This document shows, piece after piece, positions 1-15,861 of a stretch of 64,000 nt of DNA. The translations under genes and the position numbers were made by a program. The notes beneath the pieces were generated by a model. It saw nothing but the letters and a program-made list of their open reading frames with translations, was not told where the DNA came from and searched no databases. Position 1 is the stretch's first letter. Each line of letters opens with the position of its first letter. The stretch lies in NCBI GenBank assembly GCA_965153455.1, contig OZ234500.1:3472001-3536000 (forward strand), given 5' to 3'. Source of the DNA: Sphagnum compactum (taxonomy: Eukaryota; Bryophyta; Sphagnopsida; Sphagnales).

Positions 1-1880
1 ATATAATTCTATCAGATTCTAAACAATAATAAAATATTTTAAAATATTTTACTTATCTAATTATTTATGAGTTATGTATTAATAACTTGTGAGTAACTAG
101 ATAGCTAGTTTGTTAAATATTGAAAAGTTATTACTTATTTAAGTAATTGATAATGAATATTGAATATTTGTAGTGTATAATTTATAATTTAAATATATGT
201 AAATTTAATCATTATTAATTAAATGATTATTTAGTTATCTAATACTTGAATTATTTAGAAATCTAAAAACTAAGGAAGTAAGGCATGAAAAAAAATTTGG
301 AATTACAACTTGGTTTGTGAGGAATTGCAAGTTCAAAACTTATCCCATATTGTTTGTTCTTCATTCCTATTTTGAACACTATATGAACAAAGGGGTGTGG
401 TCATCCAATGTCACATTAAAAAATTTGTGCACATGGGATGAGCTAATCAAAAAGCTCAACCCAAAACAAAAAAACAAATTATGCACATTTTTAAAATATT
501 CAATTTCCCAACCTATTTATCTACCTAAGCTAGGTAGGTACCTAGTTTATCCTACCCACCTAGGTTGACCTATGTACCTACCTACCTAAGTACCTACCTA
601 TATGAGTAGGTATTTAACCTAAGAACGTAAAACCTACTTACTTATTTTTAAACCTAAGTAGGTAGGTTGGTATGTAGCCTAGGTTTGTAGGCACCTATTT
701 ATGTACCTACCTAGGTACCTACCAACCTAATATTAATATATATAAATTTTTTTAATGCCACTTGGCATACTTACATTAGGCCACGTGTCATAATATAAAA
801 TCATCCAAGTATTTGAATTGAACATCCTAGATTATTTCAAAATAATTATAATCATAATACTTTAAATAATCAAATATTAAGACATGTGGCAGCACATCAT
901 TTGCCTTCAAATGTGACCAAAATAGTTGCATCTTAGTCGCATGTGACAATACGTATACAATGGAGTCAAAGGATGAAATGTATTTGTTGACTTTTTCTTT
1001 CATACAATACCCTTGGTCATTTGCGATTAGTTTATCACATGCGACTTGTCTTAAGCGACTAAAGGGATTTTAGTTGCAAAATGTTTTTTGCGATTAAAAT
1101 TTAGTCGCAAAGACTAATTGAAAATACATGTTTTTTTTTTTAATGTCAATATATTGACATTATATGAACACCACAAAACTACACACGTTTTGTCAAAGAT
1201 GTGAAATAAATAGGAATAGATGATGATGTCAAACAAACAATGTAGATGTCATACATAATTGACAATATTTTCTGAGAAAGAATCATGATTATTATCCATA
1301 AATTGAAACATATTTCATGCAAAATTGATGATGAACTATGGTAAGCAACCAAAATGTCTCAGATAAATCAAACAAATTTTGTGGAAATTATACCACATCC
1401 TTGTTAATAAAGTTGAAGATAACCTTAAGAAGAGTACTTACAAATCTGAACGTATTCAATCAATGAGGAATTGCCACTTGTGTGAATAAAAATGAAAATA
1501 AAAGGGTTAAAAAACATAACAATTTGTACCTAAAATCTGTTCACTTTAAAAAGCTAGGCATTATGCAACCTTTAAACACTTGCAAAACAAACATACACGG
1601 AAAACAATATGGATGTGCAAAAAATATGTTGAAATTAAATGTGTTATAAACATTAATTTAATAAAATGACCATGTTGTTGATATCATTCGATGATGTTGG
1701 TATTCTGTGTTTTCAACATGTTTCTTAACAAGTGCTACATGATGGTCTTTTTAATAAAATAACAATGTAGTGTTAATTTTTTTTTCCTCATATCTTCATT
1801 AATATGGGAACCTTGGACTTCTTTTGAATATGTGGAAAATATGTCCATAATGCAATGCAAATCTGTTGCGAAGCCACAAA
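1..1880. other. AT-rich spacer, no gene
   Basis: No coding region is supported. The first 500 bases are very AT-rich. A CCTA/TAGG block lies at about 522-733. A small inverted repeat lies at 1055-1108, with GCGACTAAA at 1055-1063 answered by TTTAGTCGC at 1100-1108. The rest is low-complexity AT sequence up to the LINE. Confidence 0.7.
522..733. repeat. CCTA/TAGG-rich palindromic repeat block
   Basis: About 210 bases are built mostly from CCTA and its complement TAGG, for example ACCTACCTAAGTACCTACCT. Both orientations alternate, so the block contains many nested short palindromes and could fold into several hairpins. There is no coding frame and no recognised transposon terminus. It may be an expanded tetranucleotide satellite. 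Confidence 0.75.
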
Positions 1881-1895
1881 ATTGTTGATTGGCTT

Positions 1896-3659
1896 TTAAT
1901 CACGGGTTGGACCGCCTTCCACCCCCGGGAGCTTGTTCTCGCTTCTTTGCAACCGTCCAATGTTGTTGGCGGAGCCAAAGTTGTGTTGTGGTAGAGCGAC
2001 GGCTTTGCTCTGCACTACTCTTTCGCTCCAAGTCGAAGAGTTGCCTGCTCCCTCGTTTCCTTCCCTGGTTGAAGTTCTGGCTGTTATGCATGCTCGGGCA
2101 AAATGCCCGAATCTGCAGCATTTTCTGCACTGGTTCAGAAGACCTGAGTATAGAATTTTTTGGGAGATGGTGGCCCTCGTGGATGCTCCTTCCACCATGG
2201 AGGGGATGCAGATATAACCAGCCAACTTGCTGATTATTTTGACCTCAACTTTAATCATGGGGCCCGCATGCCTCTTCATATAAGAGTCTGCAGTTTCTAT
2301 CTCCAGCATTTATCCTATTTTGCTGGCCATGATCATCAACGCTTTTGTATTCCGGAACTGCTCATGCAGATTCGGAAATTGGACCTTTATTGAATGGAAG
2401 AGCAAGGCTTCTGCACCTTGCCTACTGGCATCAAAGTTTTGGACGTATCTAGAAAAAGAGAGATGTATCTTACTCCACTCCACCGCCGTCATTCTTCTGG
2501 TTGTGTTTAACCCTTCTTTATCAGTGAAGAGGACTTCAAAGTAACCTCGTGTCAGCAAGGTGACCGATTCAAAGGTGGTTGGTAGGTGGAGTTGGAGGCA
2601 GTCTTGGAGTGCCTTGATTGTTGTTATGCCGCCCAGGGTTCTTCCTATAACCATTTTTTGAGCTTTCTGTATTGCGCCTTCCTACATCTCAAACACCATT
2701 TCTGGCGGAAATTTCGCCTTTAACTCTAACTCATAATCCACCGGCAATGGGCCTTGGAGGTTTTCTCTCAGGGGAGAAGGGGTTCTTGACCCGTTGCCTG
2801 GAGGCGTAATTAGTGCTAAAATGAATGGAGCTGGCATAATGCCTGCTGGTTTCTTTTTCTGCACCTGTTTCAAGCTTGGCGCTCTTGCTTTTGCGGCTAA
2901 GTGGTCCTCTCGAGCCACTTGCCTTGCAGCAGTTGCGTCCAAGCCTCCAATACCAAATCCCAGGCCAGCATTTGTAGATAAGGTATCTGAATTGCGGATT
3001 GAAAAAGAGGTTTGAAGAGGTTTGAAGAGGTACCTAGATGAAATGAGTCGAATTAGAAGCATTGGTCGTTTCCGCCGCTCTTTGCGGTGGCGCGGAAGGA
3101 AGAGCAGGCGGTGATGGCGGTCGTTGGAACTCGTTGCGGCTACCATAGCTCCCGGGTTAGTTTGTGGTTGCAGCCTCTTTTAGGAGCGATCGCCTCGCTG
3201 GTCCTCCGAAAACCGCCTCGTCGATGCCTTGCTCCCTTGCTTTGGATCTTTGTTGGGCGGTTCTTCCAGCGGAGGAGAACTCGCCTCGAATCTGGCTGCA
3301 CGATTACCCTGCACTAGTGGATCAGCAAGTCCGTTGGCTGGAACGAAGCTTTCCAAGCTCACCAGAGGAAGAGGAGCTACGGTGCTACCGCTACCGCTAG
3401 GGTTCAGCAGCTTGCTTCGCAGTTTGCTGTTGCCTTGGCGCACGTCGTACCCTGCTTTCCGGATCCTGTTAGTTACCAGAAGATATTTGTTCAGCCTTGA
3501 GACCTGCAAATCTTTTAAATCTGAGCTTGATTTCATCTTTACCATTAAAAAAAGGCAAGAAAGGAAAAAAAAATTTATCATCGATCTTAGTGGAAGTGGG
3601 GCCTCCCTGATACGCCTCCAGAAAACAAAGAGCCCATCACCTTCCTCTCTGTTGGGCAA
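1896..3659 (-). pseudogene. LINE ORF1 remnant (DUF4283-like, CCHC zinc knuckle)
   Basis: Three minus-strand pieces (3659-3180, 3146-2682, 2654-2310 running into 2309-1896) together give an ORF1/gag-like protein. The 2654-2310 piece carries the DUF4283-type pattern seen in plant LINE ORF1 (VIGRTLGGITTIKALQDCL, then TLLTRGYFEVLF and IKVQFPNLHEQFR). A zinc knuckle, C-x2-C-x4-H-x4-C (CRKCCRFGHFARAC), lies at 2088-2129. Such proteins bind the LINE RNA. Frame changes between pieces and in-frame stops show decay. Its orientation is opposite to ORF2. Confidence 0.85.
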
Positions 3660-3947
3660 CCCCCCAAAACAGCCACTTTAGGCACAAATAGCAGGCAGTA
3701 GGCAGGTACAAGAGAGATCATGGGATCAGAAGCAACACTCACAAGTTTCATTGAGTTCCACATCATAGGCTTCAAGAAGTTTCACCTTGACCTCATTGAA
3801 CATGAGGAGTTTGGGGAGGAATTCCGCCAAATAAAAAGAAATAAGAACTTGATTCCTTTCCTTCCCCACCCCACCCCAGATCCTACTATTATAGGAGCAC
3901 CATCTAGGAGGGCCAAACTGCATCAATTCAACAAGAGGGATTGAATT

Positions 3948-6900
3948 TTGGAATGGAGCATTGTACTGGAACCTAGGCATACCCATGGGCGCTCGCAAAG
4001 AATGAGCGCGGGCACCGCCATCCTAATGGACAAAACGATCGCCCCTCTAGTTAATGCCAATGGCATCTTGATGGAGGCCAAGGCCCAATTCATCACCCTT
4101 CAATCCCCGAATAATATATCCTTGACAATCATCAATGTCTACGCAGCTTAGTCCTCAAACGCGAGGGCACCCATGTGGAAAAAGCTCAGCGAGGCCAACT
4201 TCCTTGCCGACCATGTTGTCCTAGGAGGAGACTTCAACCACCTAGAAAAAACAGACCATAGAGGGGGTGCGGGAGAGCGCCGGATGCACAGGCAGAAAGC
4301 GTCAGCCTGGCACCGCATGACATTTCAATATGGGCTGTTGGATGCCTTGGAAGCTAGACAACTTTCGGAAGATGACGGCAAAGGAATTCACATCCGATAA
4401 TGGGAGGACAAGCCCGTGCTCAGCAATATCAAGGATAGACAAGTTCATGATATCTCAAGACCTGGACGCGCGAGGAGGAAGAATTAAGGTTGCCACTTCA
4501 GTTTGGAAATTCTCGAATCATTCCCTCCGGTCCTCACCATATGGGGGCAGCCCACTACTCCCGGCAAGGCTAACCGCTACTTCGACTCCTCGCTCCTGGG
4601 AGATGAAATAAGCAGAGCTAAAATGCTCCAAGCATGGGATGGAGACTTGCCCAAACCCACAAAAGATTCTGACTAGGCTCGTTGGTTGGAGGCAGCCACA
4701 AGAAGAGTTATGAATTGTAATGCATGCCTTGGAAGAAAAAGAAATTGCCTCAGAGGAGCAGAGACTAGAACGCATGCGAAGAAAATTTTGCTGGCCGAAG
4801 AGCAACTCCAATAGGATCCCACGAATGAGCGAACAAGGGACATTCTGTCCAACTCGCAAGAAAAACTTGCAGAGTTCTTCCAAGCTTCTATGGAACGTAA
4901 CAACCATCACACATTAACGAAATGGTTCAGGTATGGGGATACCTGCTCGAGAACCTTTTTTGACTTCCATAGAGTTAGAAAAAAGAAAACACTTCTGAAA
5001 GAATTGGAAGTAGACGGTGGAACAGTCACGGGGTAGGGGGACCTCTCCCAGTACATTTCCAAGTTCTATGCCAACCTATACGCCTCTGAAGCACACGCAC
5101 CAGGCACACCAAAGGCGCAAAAGAAGTGTTGGGAAAGCGTCCCTAATCGGTCATGGAAGAGATGAGCGTAGATCTCACAAAAGCCTTAACCTTGGAAGAG
5201 GTAACCAAGGCTATTACCTCCCTGCCCAAAGGGAAAGCCCCAGGGCATGACGGTATTCTGACTGAGTTTTTCTAAGAGTGCGCGGAGGAGGTGGCGCCCA
5301 CGCTCCTCCTGGCATTCAAGGCCATGCTAGCCCTGGGAGAACCTCAGATAACATAAACAAGGGTGTAATCACCCTAATACGAAAGACAGGGGTACACTCC
5401 AAGCTTGGAAATTGGAGACCAATAACTCTACTCAGCAGTGTGTACAAAATCCTAGCCAAAACACTAGCTGGAAGAATCCAAGCTCTTCTGCCTCTGGTCA
5501 TCAGGCCGAATCAGACCGGCTTTGTTGAAGGTAGAAACATCTTGGACAACACTTTTCTAACTCAGGAGGCCTTGGAATGGGTAGCAGAGAGCGACCAAGA
5601 CATGGTGCTCCTCCTCCTCGACTTTGAAAAAACTTTCGACAGAATGGAGTGAGGATTCTTATTCCCGGCCCTCTCCAAGCTGGGTTTCAGCCCCAAGTGG
5701 ATCCAGTGGATCTCCTCTTTATATTGGCAGGCCTCATCCTCGATCAGAGTAAACAGTGAAGTCGGAGAGGACTTCAGGTTGGCAAGATCAGTAAGGCAAG
5801 GGTGCCCGCTGGCCCCGTACCTATTCATCCTCGCTACAGATGTGCTAAGCCACATGCTGGATGACCCAAAACACGAAATAGAAGGCCTGTCCTTGCCCAA
5901 AGGGGGACGTATCCAGGGCCAGACCTTTGTGGATGACACCGCCCTCTACTTCAAAGGCATGTGCAGTAATTTAAGCAAGGATAGGGGCATCCTGGATTTA
6001 TTTTGTCGTGCTTCAAGAGCCAAAGCAAACTGGGGAAAATCAGCGGCCATCTAAGCCAACAAGGTGAAAAAAGAATGGGAGTGGGGGCAAAATATCGGGT
6101 TGAGGTGGATCTCAGAAGGGGAAGGACTCCGATACTTGGGTGTCCAAGTAGGATTCCGGCTCCCAACGAAAGCTAACTTTAACAAACTAATGCTCTCCCT
6201 GAAGGGAAAACTAATCGCCTGGGGTCACCGCAACCTGTCATTAGCCGGCAGAATTCTGGTTGCAAAACCAGGTTCTGCTCGCCTCAATGTGGTACTTGGC
6301 AGCATGTTGGAACCCCAACCCAAGGATATGCAATCAGATCCAAAGAGTGGTCCGCAACTTCATTTGGGGAGGCAAGGCAACCAACGTTCGGGCCAAAGTC
6401 AAATGGGACTCCCTCACCTTCCCAATCGCAAATGACGGGTTAAAGATCATTGACCCAAAGGCCCAATCAGAGGCCCTACTCGCCAAACTGTTGGTGAAGG
6501 GATTTGTTTCGGGGGGAGAACCCTGAAAGGAAATCCTAAGACATAGGGTCGACCAGACCTAGCTGCCGGTTCATGGAAAAGGACCAAGAACATCGGACAT
6601 AAATTGGATCTTTATCGCCCCAAAGTTAAAAAACTTTCCATGCTCATTTTGGAGAAGCATCTTGCGCACCTAGCTAAATGTCAGAGCAAGCCTGGCCAAT
6701 TCGGGCCCAATCACTCTGGTGGAGGAATTCAGACAACCCATATTTAGCAACCCGCTCATCACCAACACGGCTGGCAACCCACTAGGGATCAATGGTTTAA
6801 ACGAAGGAAACACCATCGCCAAATCGGGCTGCACCAGGTTCAAAGACCTTTGGGACTCAGAGGACAGGGTCTTAGAGGACAAGGAGTGGAAAAGCCTCCT

Positions 6901-8100
6901 TGCGCTTCGATTGAGCTCCCACATCTTCAATAGCAAGACGATCATCATTGAAAGCATCCCTTGGAATCCTGCTTCTTATGTCAACTAGATGCAGGCAGGG
7001 GACTGGATCAACAGCAAAGCACCCAACACCAGACCCCCCCTGGAATGGGTGTACCGCATTACTCACACCTCTCCTAGCACGATGCAAGCCATCGAATTTC
7101 AAAGGATTATTCACAACGGCCTCATCAAAGAGATAAGCTTCTAGGAAGTCACCCTCTCCCCTAAGGGCTACCACACTATCAGAGTGCTAACGCAAGAGAG
7201 GCATGGTGCTCCTCTCAGAGTGACTAGAGAACTCCCTGCACCCACTAAGGCAACGGCCCGCTTTTGGATTTTTGAATCTTGCTTCATTGAAGGCCTCCCT
7301 TGGGACCTTGGCGAATGTTGCTGGCAGGGAACCCCACCAATGGGGGACTCCCCCTTCTTCGGCTATTCAGCCAATAGAAGTTATCGAAAATGCAAGAAAG
7401 AATCCCCACACCCCGGTTATTCACAATTTCATTCAATAGTTAAACCTTCAAAACTTCACAAACGCACAAATAATCGCCACGATATGGCACAACTCCCGCC
7501 CCCGCAAAGTGGGCACTCTTAATCTAGCTGACCCTTAACCAAGGGCTGCTTGTCAGGACTTGGCTACAATGTATGGAGTCTCCCCCTCTTGCAAAGTTTG
7601 TAACACCGAAAGTTCAGAGTTGCCCCAACATTGTCTTCTCGAATGCCTTCAAGCCAAACGTGCCTGGGAGGCTTTTCAAAGTGTGTGGCAAAAATGGAGG
7701 GCACCTAATGAGGTCACCCCCTCTTGGCCATTCAACCTGCTAGGCGAAGCTGTCTTCGAGAGAAATGACGATCCTCCTGGAGTCCAAGGTTATCATATTG
7801 GGGGCTTCTCGTACATCAAACAGCCCCTCGATATACTCTGTAGCTTCATTCTGTACTTCCTCTAGTCTGAGAGGTGCAAGAAGCACTTCGACGATCAATA
7901 CTCTACTAGGAAAGTCTTAGAACAAGCCTAGGAGGCCATTGTCGAGATCGGCATGGCCACTTGGAAGGCCATTAGTTCTTGTTGGTCCACTAGGGACCTT
8001 GCTATTCAGAATAGGATCAATCAAGCCTTCAGGGCTGAATGGTGCCACTTGAACATCTTTGGGGAAGAGGGCGCCACCATTCGGTGGCACTTCCTACCCC
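3948..8100 (+). pseudogene. LINE ORF2 remnant (APE endonuclease, reverse transcriptase, zf-RVT)
   Basis: Reading through several frames, domains appear in the right order. The APE-type endonuclease core has SAGTAILMD near 4008 and VVLGGDFN near 4215-4240. The reverse transcriptase has GNWRPITLLS near 5410, FVEGRNILDNTF near 5521, LLLLDFEKTFDRME near 5605 and RQGCPLAPYLF near 5794. The catalytic FVDD near 5926 stands in place of the usual F/YADD. The C-terminal zinc-binding motif CKVCNTESSELPQHCLLEC starts at 7590. About the first 60 residues of the endonuclease are missing or unrecognisable upstream of 3948. Many stops and frameshifts (for example near 4401, 4675, 5275, 5652 and 6052) exclude activity. 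Confidence 0.9.
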
Positions 8101-8119
8101 CTTTGTATTTCCTGAATTA

Positions 8120-11100
8120 TTCTAATTGAGATGGGGCTGCTGCCTCCCTCCCTTCCTGGGGTTTCCTACCCACCTCAGGCAACTTGATTTCCTCCCTGGG
8201 ATATCCATTTACATGCTCCACATAACTTGGAACTCCTATTAACTAGTCCTCCATCATCTTCACAGTACAATTTGCTTGGAGAAAACCTCTACTAGACCAT
8301 TCTACAATGGTCTATTCGAGAATTGAAATGGCACTCGACATATTTTCAGGTCCTAATCTTCATGTGATGAACACAACTAACACGAGCTTTGAAACAATAA
8401 CCTTGGACAATTGACCTTCATAAGATTTTCCTGGAGCCAGAAGTTGGTGGGTAGTCCCCAAATCTGACACTAGTGATTACCTGAGGAGGCCAACACAACA
8501 TTTCTTGTGTAAGCATTTTTTGCTTGCCAAAGGTTTATAAAACAAGAGCTAAAATGCTAAGAGAACAGCATCACCTCAAGAAAATGGCACAGAAATTTCC
8601 CATGCTTGCCATTTTCAGACATATGTACACAGACAATATGAAAGAGAAAACTGATGTTGACAGTGCTTGCTAGAAGCTGAAGCATGCTCAATTGGTGTCA
8701 TTTCCAAATCTCCAAAATCTGCATGGATTTAAAAGCAACACTTATACTTTTGTGGCAGAATTAAATCTAAATTAATGTCATTACAAGAAGAAACCTTCAG
8801 TGTTGCAGACAGTACAAGAACTGAACCAATAAGGATCAATAATTGTTGACTACTCAGAATTATTCCCATGATCATCACATCTACAAGACTCCTAGCTCAA
8901 GCAGCTCAGAATACTATTGTTCTCAAGGTAGAGTGTTAACAAGAGCAGGGGGCCACTTCACTTCATTGATCTCCAAGGTGAGTTCAAAGCATTTTCCATG
9001 CAGATAATTCCAGTCCCACGTACCTCCATATAGTTGGCACCTACATGAGTCAATCAACCCACTTAGGTCGAAGATTCAAGGATTGACCAAGACTCTCATG
9101 TTGAGGTTCAGTAGAAAAACTACACCAATGCTCTACAGAGGTGTGCAGGGCTGGAATTATATGCTTACCCACTTATATGTCCTAGAATGCTCAGCAGTAT
9201 TCTTCTAGCAAAAACTCATGCAAAGGCACAGCTAGTAGCTTCCATGTGAAAGAACCAGAGAAAAACTTGGCTAAAAAACATGTCTGGCACCAGGGGAACC
9301 AGCACATGGGTATTTCACCACCAAGGCACCCTGCATCTCAACACTGAGTTCTGAAGCTCAGTTATGACTGTAGAAGTGACTGGTTCCACAGATTTTGACG
9401 TTTTGCAAGTAAGAACTCTGAACTCTCTATTTGCTTTTAGATCATTTTGAAGTGTTGGTTACTTTATCCACATAAGATAGCCTCATGCAGGCTTTGCAGA
9501 CAATGTGAAGCCAATACTGCAAATCCAATGTATCATGGCACATGTTTCAGGCTGTCACAACTCATTATCGTTCTGAAGAAAAAACTGTATGCATATGGAT
9601 ATGGGTGCTCTGTATTGTTAGGCAACACCAGTCCACCTGACTGGGACTCTGGAAAAGTGCACAGACACACAAACTTAGAACCCATTCAAGCCCCTCTCTC
9701 TACCACATAACCCATTGTCTCTGAGATTCAACCCCCCAAGCCTTCCTTCCACTTCCCACATGGATTGTCACATACCATGTGACTGTTAACTTCTATGTTA
9801 GACAATGCTGCAGCACTCATGAAGTATGTAACTGTCTCATACAGGTGCAGAAAAAGATAAATACAGAAATCTATAAAACCCAGTCACATTGACCTTAACC
9901 TTGTGTTATGAATGATTTGGACCCTTTTGTTTAATGAACAGAGATTCATCATATAAGTGATTCTAACACCCATTTGAAAGGCAAACTAGACAGCACAAAG
10001 TTCACAATCACTGCATGAAACTTTCAGGCCACATGAAACGTTTCATTATGACAAGACTTCCATACCTGGGTCAGGAAAGTCATGACTCAGATCAACATCC
10101 AGAGCACTTGTTCTGTAAAGCAACAGGCTTGGCTGCAAAGCCATTAGGGTTCATAGAGGGATGCAGCCCTGATGGCTTTGCAGCCAAGCCTGTTGCTTTG
10201 CAGAACAGTGGCTGCAAACCCATTCATGGACAGAAGGGTATATTAGCAAGCCCTGTACAAATCCTCTCTGCTTCCGCTTCTTTGGTCTCACCGTCTGATC
10301 AATCCAGTGCTGTTAAACCTATCAACCCTATGCAAAGGACAGAAACTCAAATTCCAGAAGCTAAGATCAACTGGCAATGTGTACCTACAAGAGAAGTTGT
10401 GCATCACTGCTTCCAGTTCTAGATTTGTTGACATTATGGGCTGCTCCACCAAAGTTTTCTTTTCCAACCTCAGGAATGTCCAGTGCTGGTTGGCCTTCTT
10501 CCTTCCCCTTCAAATCTGACTTTCAGAACAGACTATCATTCCCTAAAAGTTGCAATGATTGACAACTACACCGGAACTCAGGCCTGCCAGTCAAATTCCT
10601 CTGGACTGGATCGCATAACAAACAGTGATCTGAATCTATCATCAGTCAGAGATCCAGGAGCAACAACTCCTGATGAATGAAGATGCTGTGTGGATTTTCC
10701 ACATCACACAATATGCTGAATAATGAGTTTGACTGATTTCTTCAGCTGTAAAACTGATCTGAAGGGGAGCACTGAATTCATTGGGTTTCATGGTCTTCTA
10801 CAGACAAATTTTCCAGCTACAAAATTCTCTACCTTTTCAGTTACCAATGCATCCTGCTGCACCCAAGAGAGCCTTGCAAAAAACAACAACACACAGAGAC
10901 AAAGTCTCCTTTCTTCAACACATCTATCACAGAAGAGAATCCAATCCAGCTCTCCCCAAACCCTAGGGTTTTTGGCACATAGGATAGATCCCACAAGAGA
11001 AACTCTTGGAAAGAATTGTGATGGATGATGACCCAGTCAAGAACCTAAGCTACTTTCCCACATGCTACAGAAGAGCATGAGGAGGACACACTGAGAAAAA

Positions 11101-11400
11101 ACACCAAATCCACAAGACCACAAGACAAGACACCTTGAAAAGATTTCCTCATCATTCCGATCTCTATGTGTACGCAGCATCGTCTTCTTCATCGTCATCA
11201 GTCATCAACCATCTTTACAATTGTCCATTCCTGGACCCCCAACTAGTGCAGTGGCATCTCGAGCATCTCCCCAGCTTAAGCGGCAAAAGGGCCCACTCCC
11301 TATTGCACAGGGAAGGAGAAAACCATCTAACAACGACCCTTTTGCTACTTAGGGTGTGCGGCATTCATGCCCTGCCCCCCCACCCCCACGGGCTAGACGT
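8120..11400. other. Spacer upstream of SEC23, no recognised gene
   Basis: No ORF here matches a family I recognise. Open frames are short and lack codon structure. A 135-codon frame at 10015-10422 spans the 10110-10206 hairpin and has no recognisable domain. An AAACCCTAGGGTTT-like telo-box pair lies near 10964-10978, so an upstream leader or unidentified transcript may be present. Confidence 0.55.
10110..10206. ncRNA. Candidate microRNA-like hairpin (inverted repeat)
   Basis: Arms of 35 nt (10110-10144 and 10172-10206) are complementary at 34 of 35 positions, and the one mismatch would be a G-U pair in one RNA orientation. The loop is 27 nt (10145-10171). Pairing continues outward with a bulge to roughly 10103 and 10214. 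The size, short loop and near-perfect stem fit a young plant MIRNA precursor. The arm centre (CAGCCAAGCCTGTTGC) shares its first eight bases with the miR169 start, CAGCCAAG, and then differs. I do not assign it to a known family. It could instead be a small foldback element or inverted duplication. No transcript evidence is available here. Confidence 0.45.
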
Positions 11401-11500
11401 TGGAAGGAGAGGGAGGGCTTCCAGGGCTTGCTGCTGCACCCTAAAATTGATTCTCTTCTGTTCTTGATCGTGTCCATAGGTATTTCAGCTTGTTGAAGGA

Positions 11501-11509
11501 TTAGGGTTT
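11501..11509 (+). promoter_or_regulatory. Telo-box-like motif in SEC23 leader
   Basis: TTAGGGTTT lies 75 bases before the SEC23 start codon. Telo-boxes (AAACCCTA or its complement) are common in promoters and leaders of plant housekeeping genes. Its function here is inferred. Confidence 0.4.
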
Positions 11510-11583
11510 TGGATTTGGCTGTTGCTTCCTTGAAAGGATTTGTTGTTGTTGTTGCGATTGTTGTCGTTTTGGGTATTTGAGTG

Positions 11584-15406
<3,823 letters not shown>

Positions 15407-15860
15407 TCTCTTCTCTTACTTACAAGAAAAGGTGAACAAAAATATATATGCTTATTCGGTATACCAGATACAATGGGGGACCATTAAATGTTTGATAATC
15501 ATAAAATTGGTAAACAGCTCCCACCTCGGAACCAGATTGCAGGATTTGCCTTCAATACATTTGAGAACTGTCTGCTCCATTTTCTTTGTCTTGTGTATCA
15601 ATTCTTGCAGCTTGACAGTACGCGACCATGGGGCCAACATTGGTTCTATTTTGTTCTTACTTTGGTCACCATTAACTGAAGCACCTTGCATTCAGCAGGC
15701 AGTCTGTTGGAGATTCTCAAGAACATGCATGGCATTTCACAGCAAATGTGTGTTCTAGAGCAGCAGGTTTTGAAGCACCTCTTACTCCTGCATGTTGATA
15801 GTTCGTCAGAAAGAACATTGTTCATGTTCTACAAGGCATGAACATTGTTTCATGTGAAAG
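15407..15860 (+). other. Probable SEC23 3' untranslated region
   Basis: It follows the SEC23 stop directly. A possible donor (AAAAG/GTGAAC near 15431) and acceptor (TTCAGCAG/GCAG near 15698) would remove a 3' UTR intron. The following bases, about 15700-15841, stay open for about 46 codons in one frame and read as a Leu-rich amphipathic stretch. I do not recognise a family, and the splice proposal rests on consensus only. Confidence 0.4.
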
Positions 15861-15861
15861 G

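Larger units (their letters stand above)
1890..8115 (+). mobile_element. Degenerate LINE (L1-like) with inverted 5' segment
   Basis: A non-LTR retrotransposon copy. Its endonuclease/reverse transcriptase part (ORF2) reads on the plus strand from about 3948 to about 8100. Its ORF1 part (DUF4283-like domain plus CCHC zinc knuckle) reads on the minus strand from 3659 down to 1896. The ORF1 N-terminal end abuts ORF2. This is the order expected when a 5' segment is inverted during target-primed reverse transcription (twin priming). Both ORFs carry many stops and frameshifts, so the copy is old and inactive. Outer ends are approximate: I found no clear poly-A tail or target-site duplication. It could also be two LINE fragments that landed head to head. 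Confidence 0.88.

Noticed and set aside
10015-10422. 135-codon frame spanning the foldback
   Set aside because: Its middle is the inverted repeat itself, so the length is a by-product. No domain or splice context supports translation.
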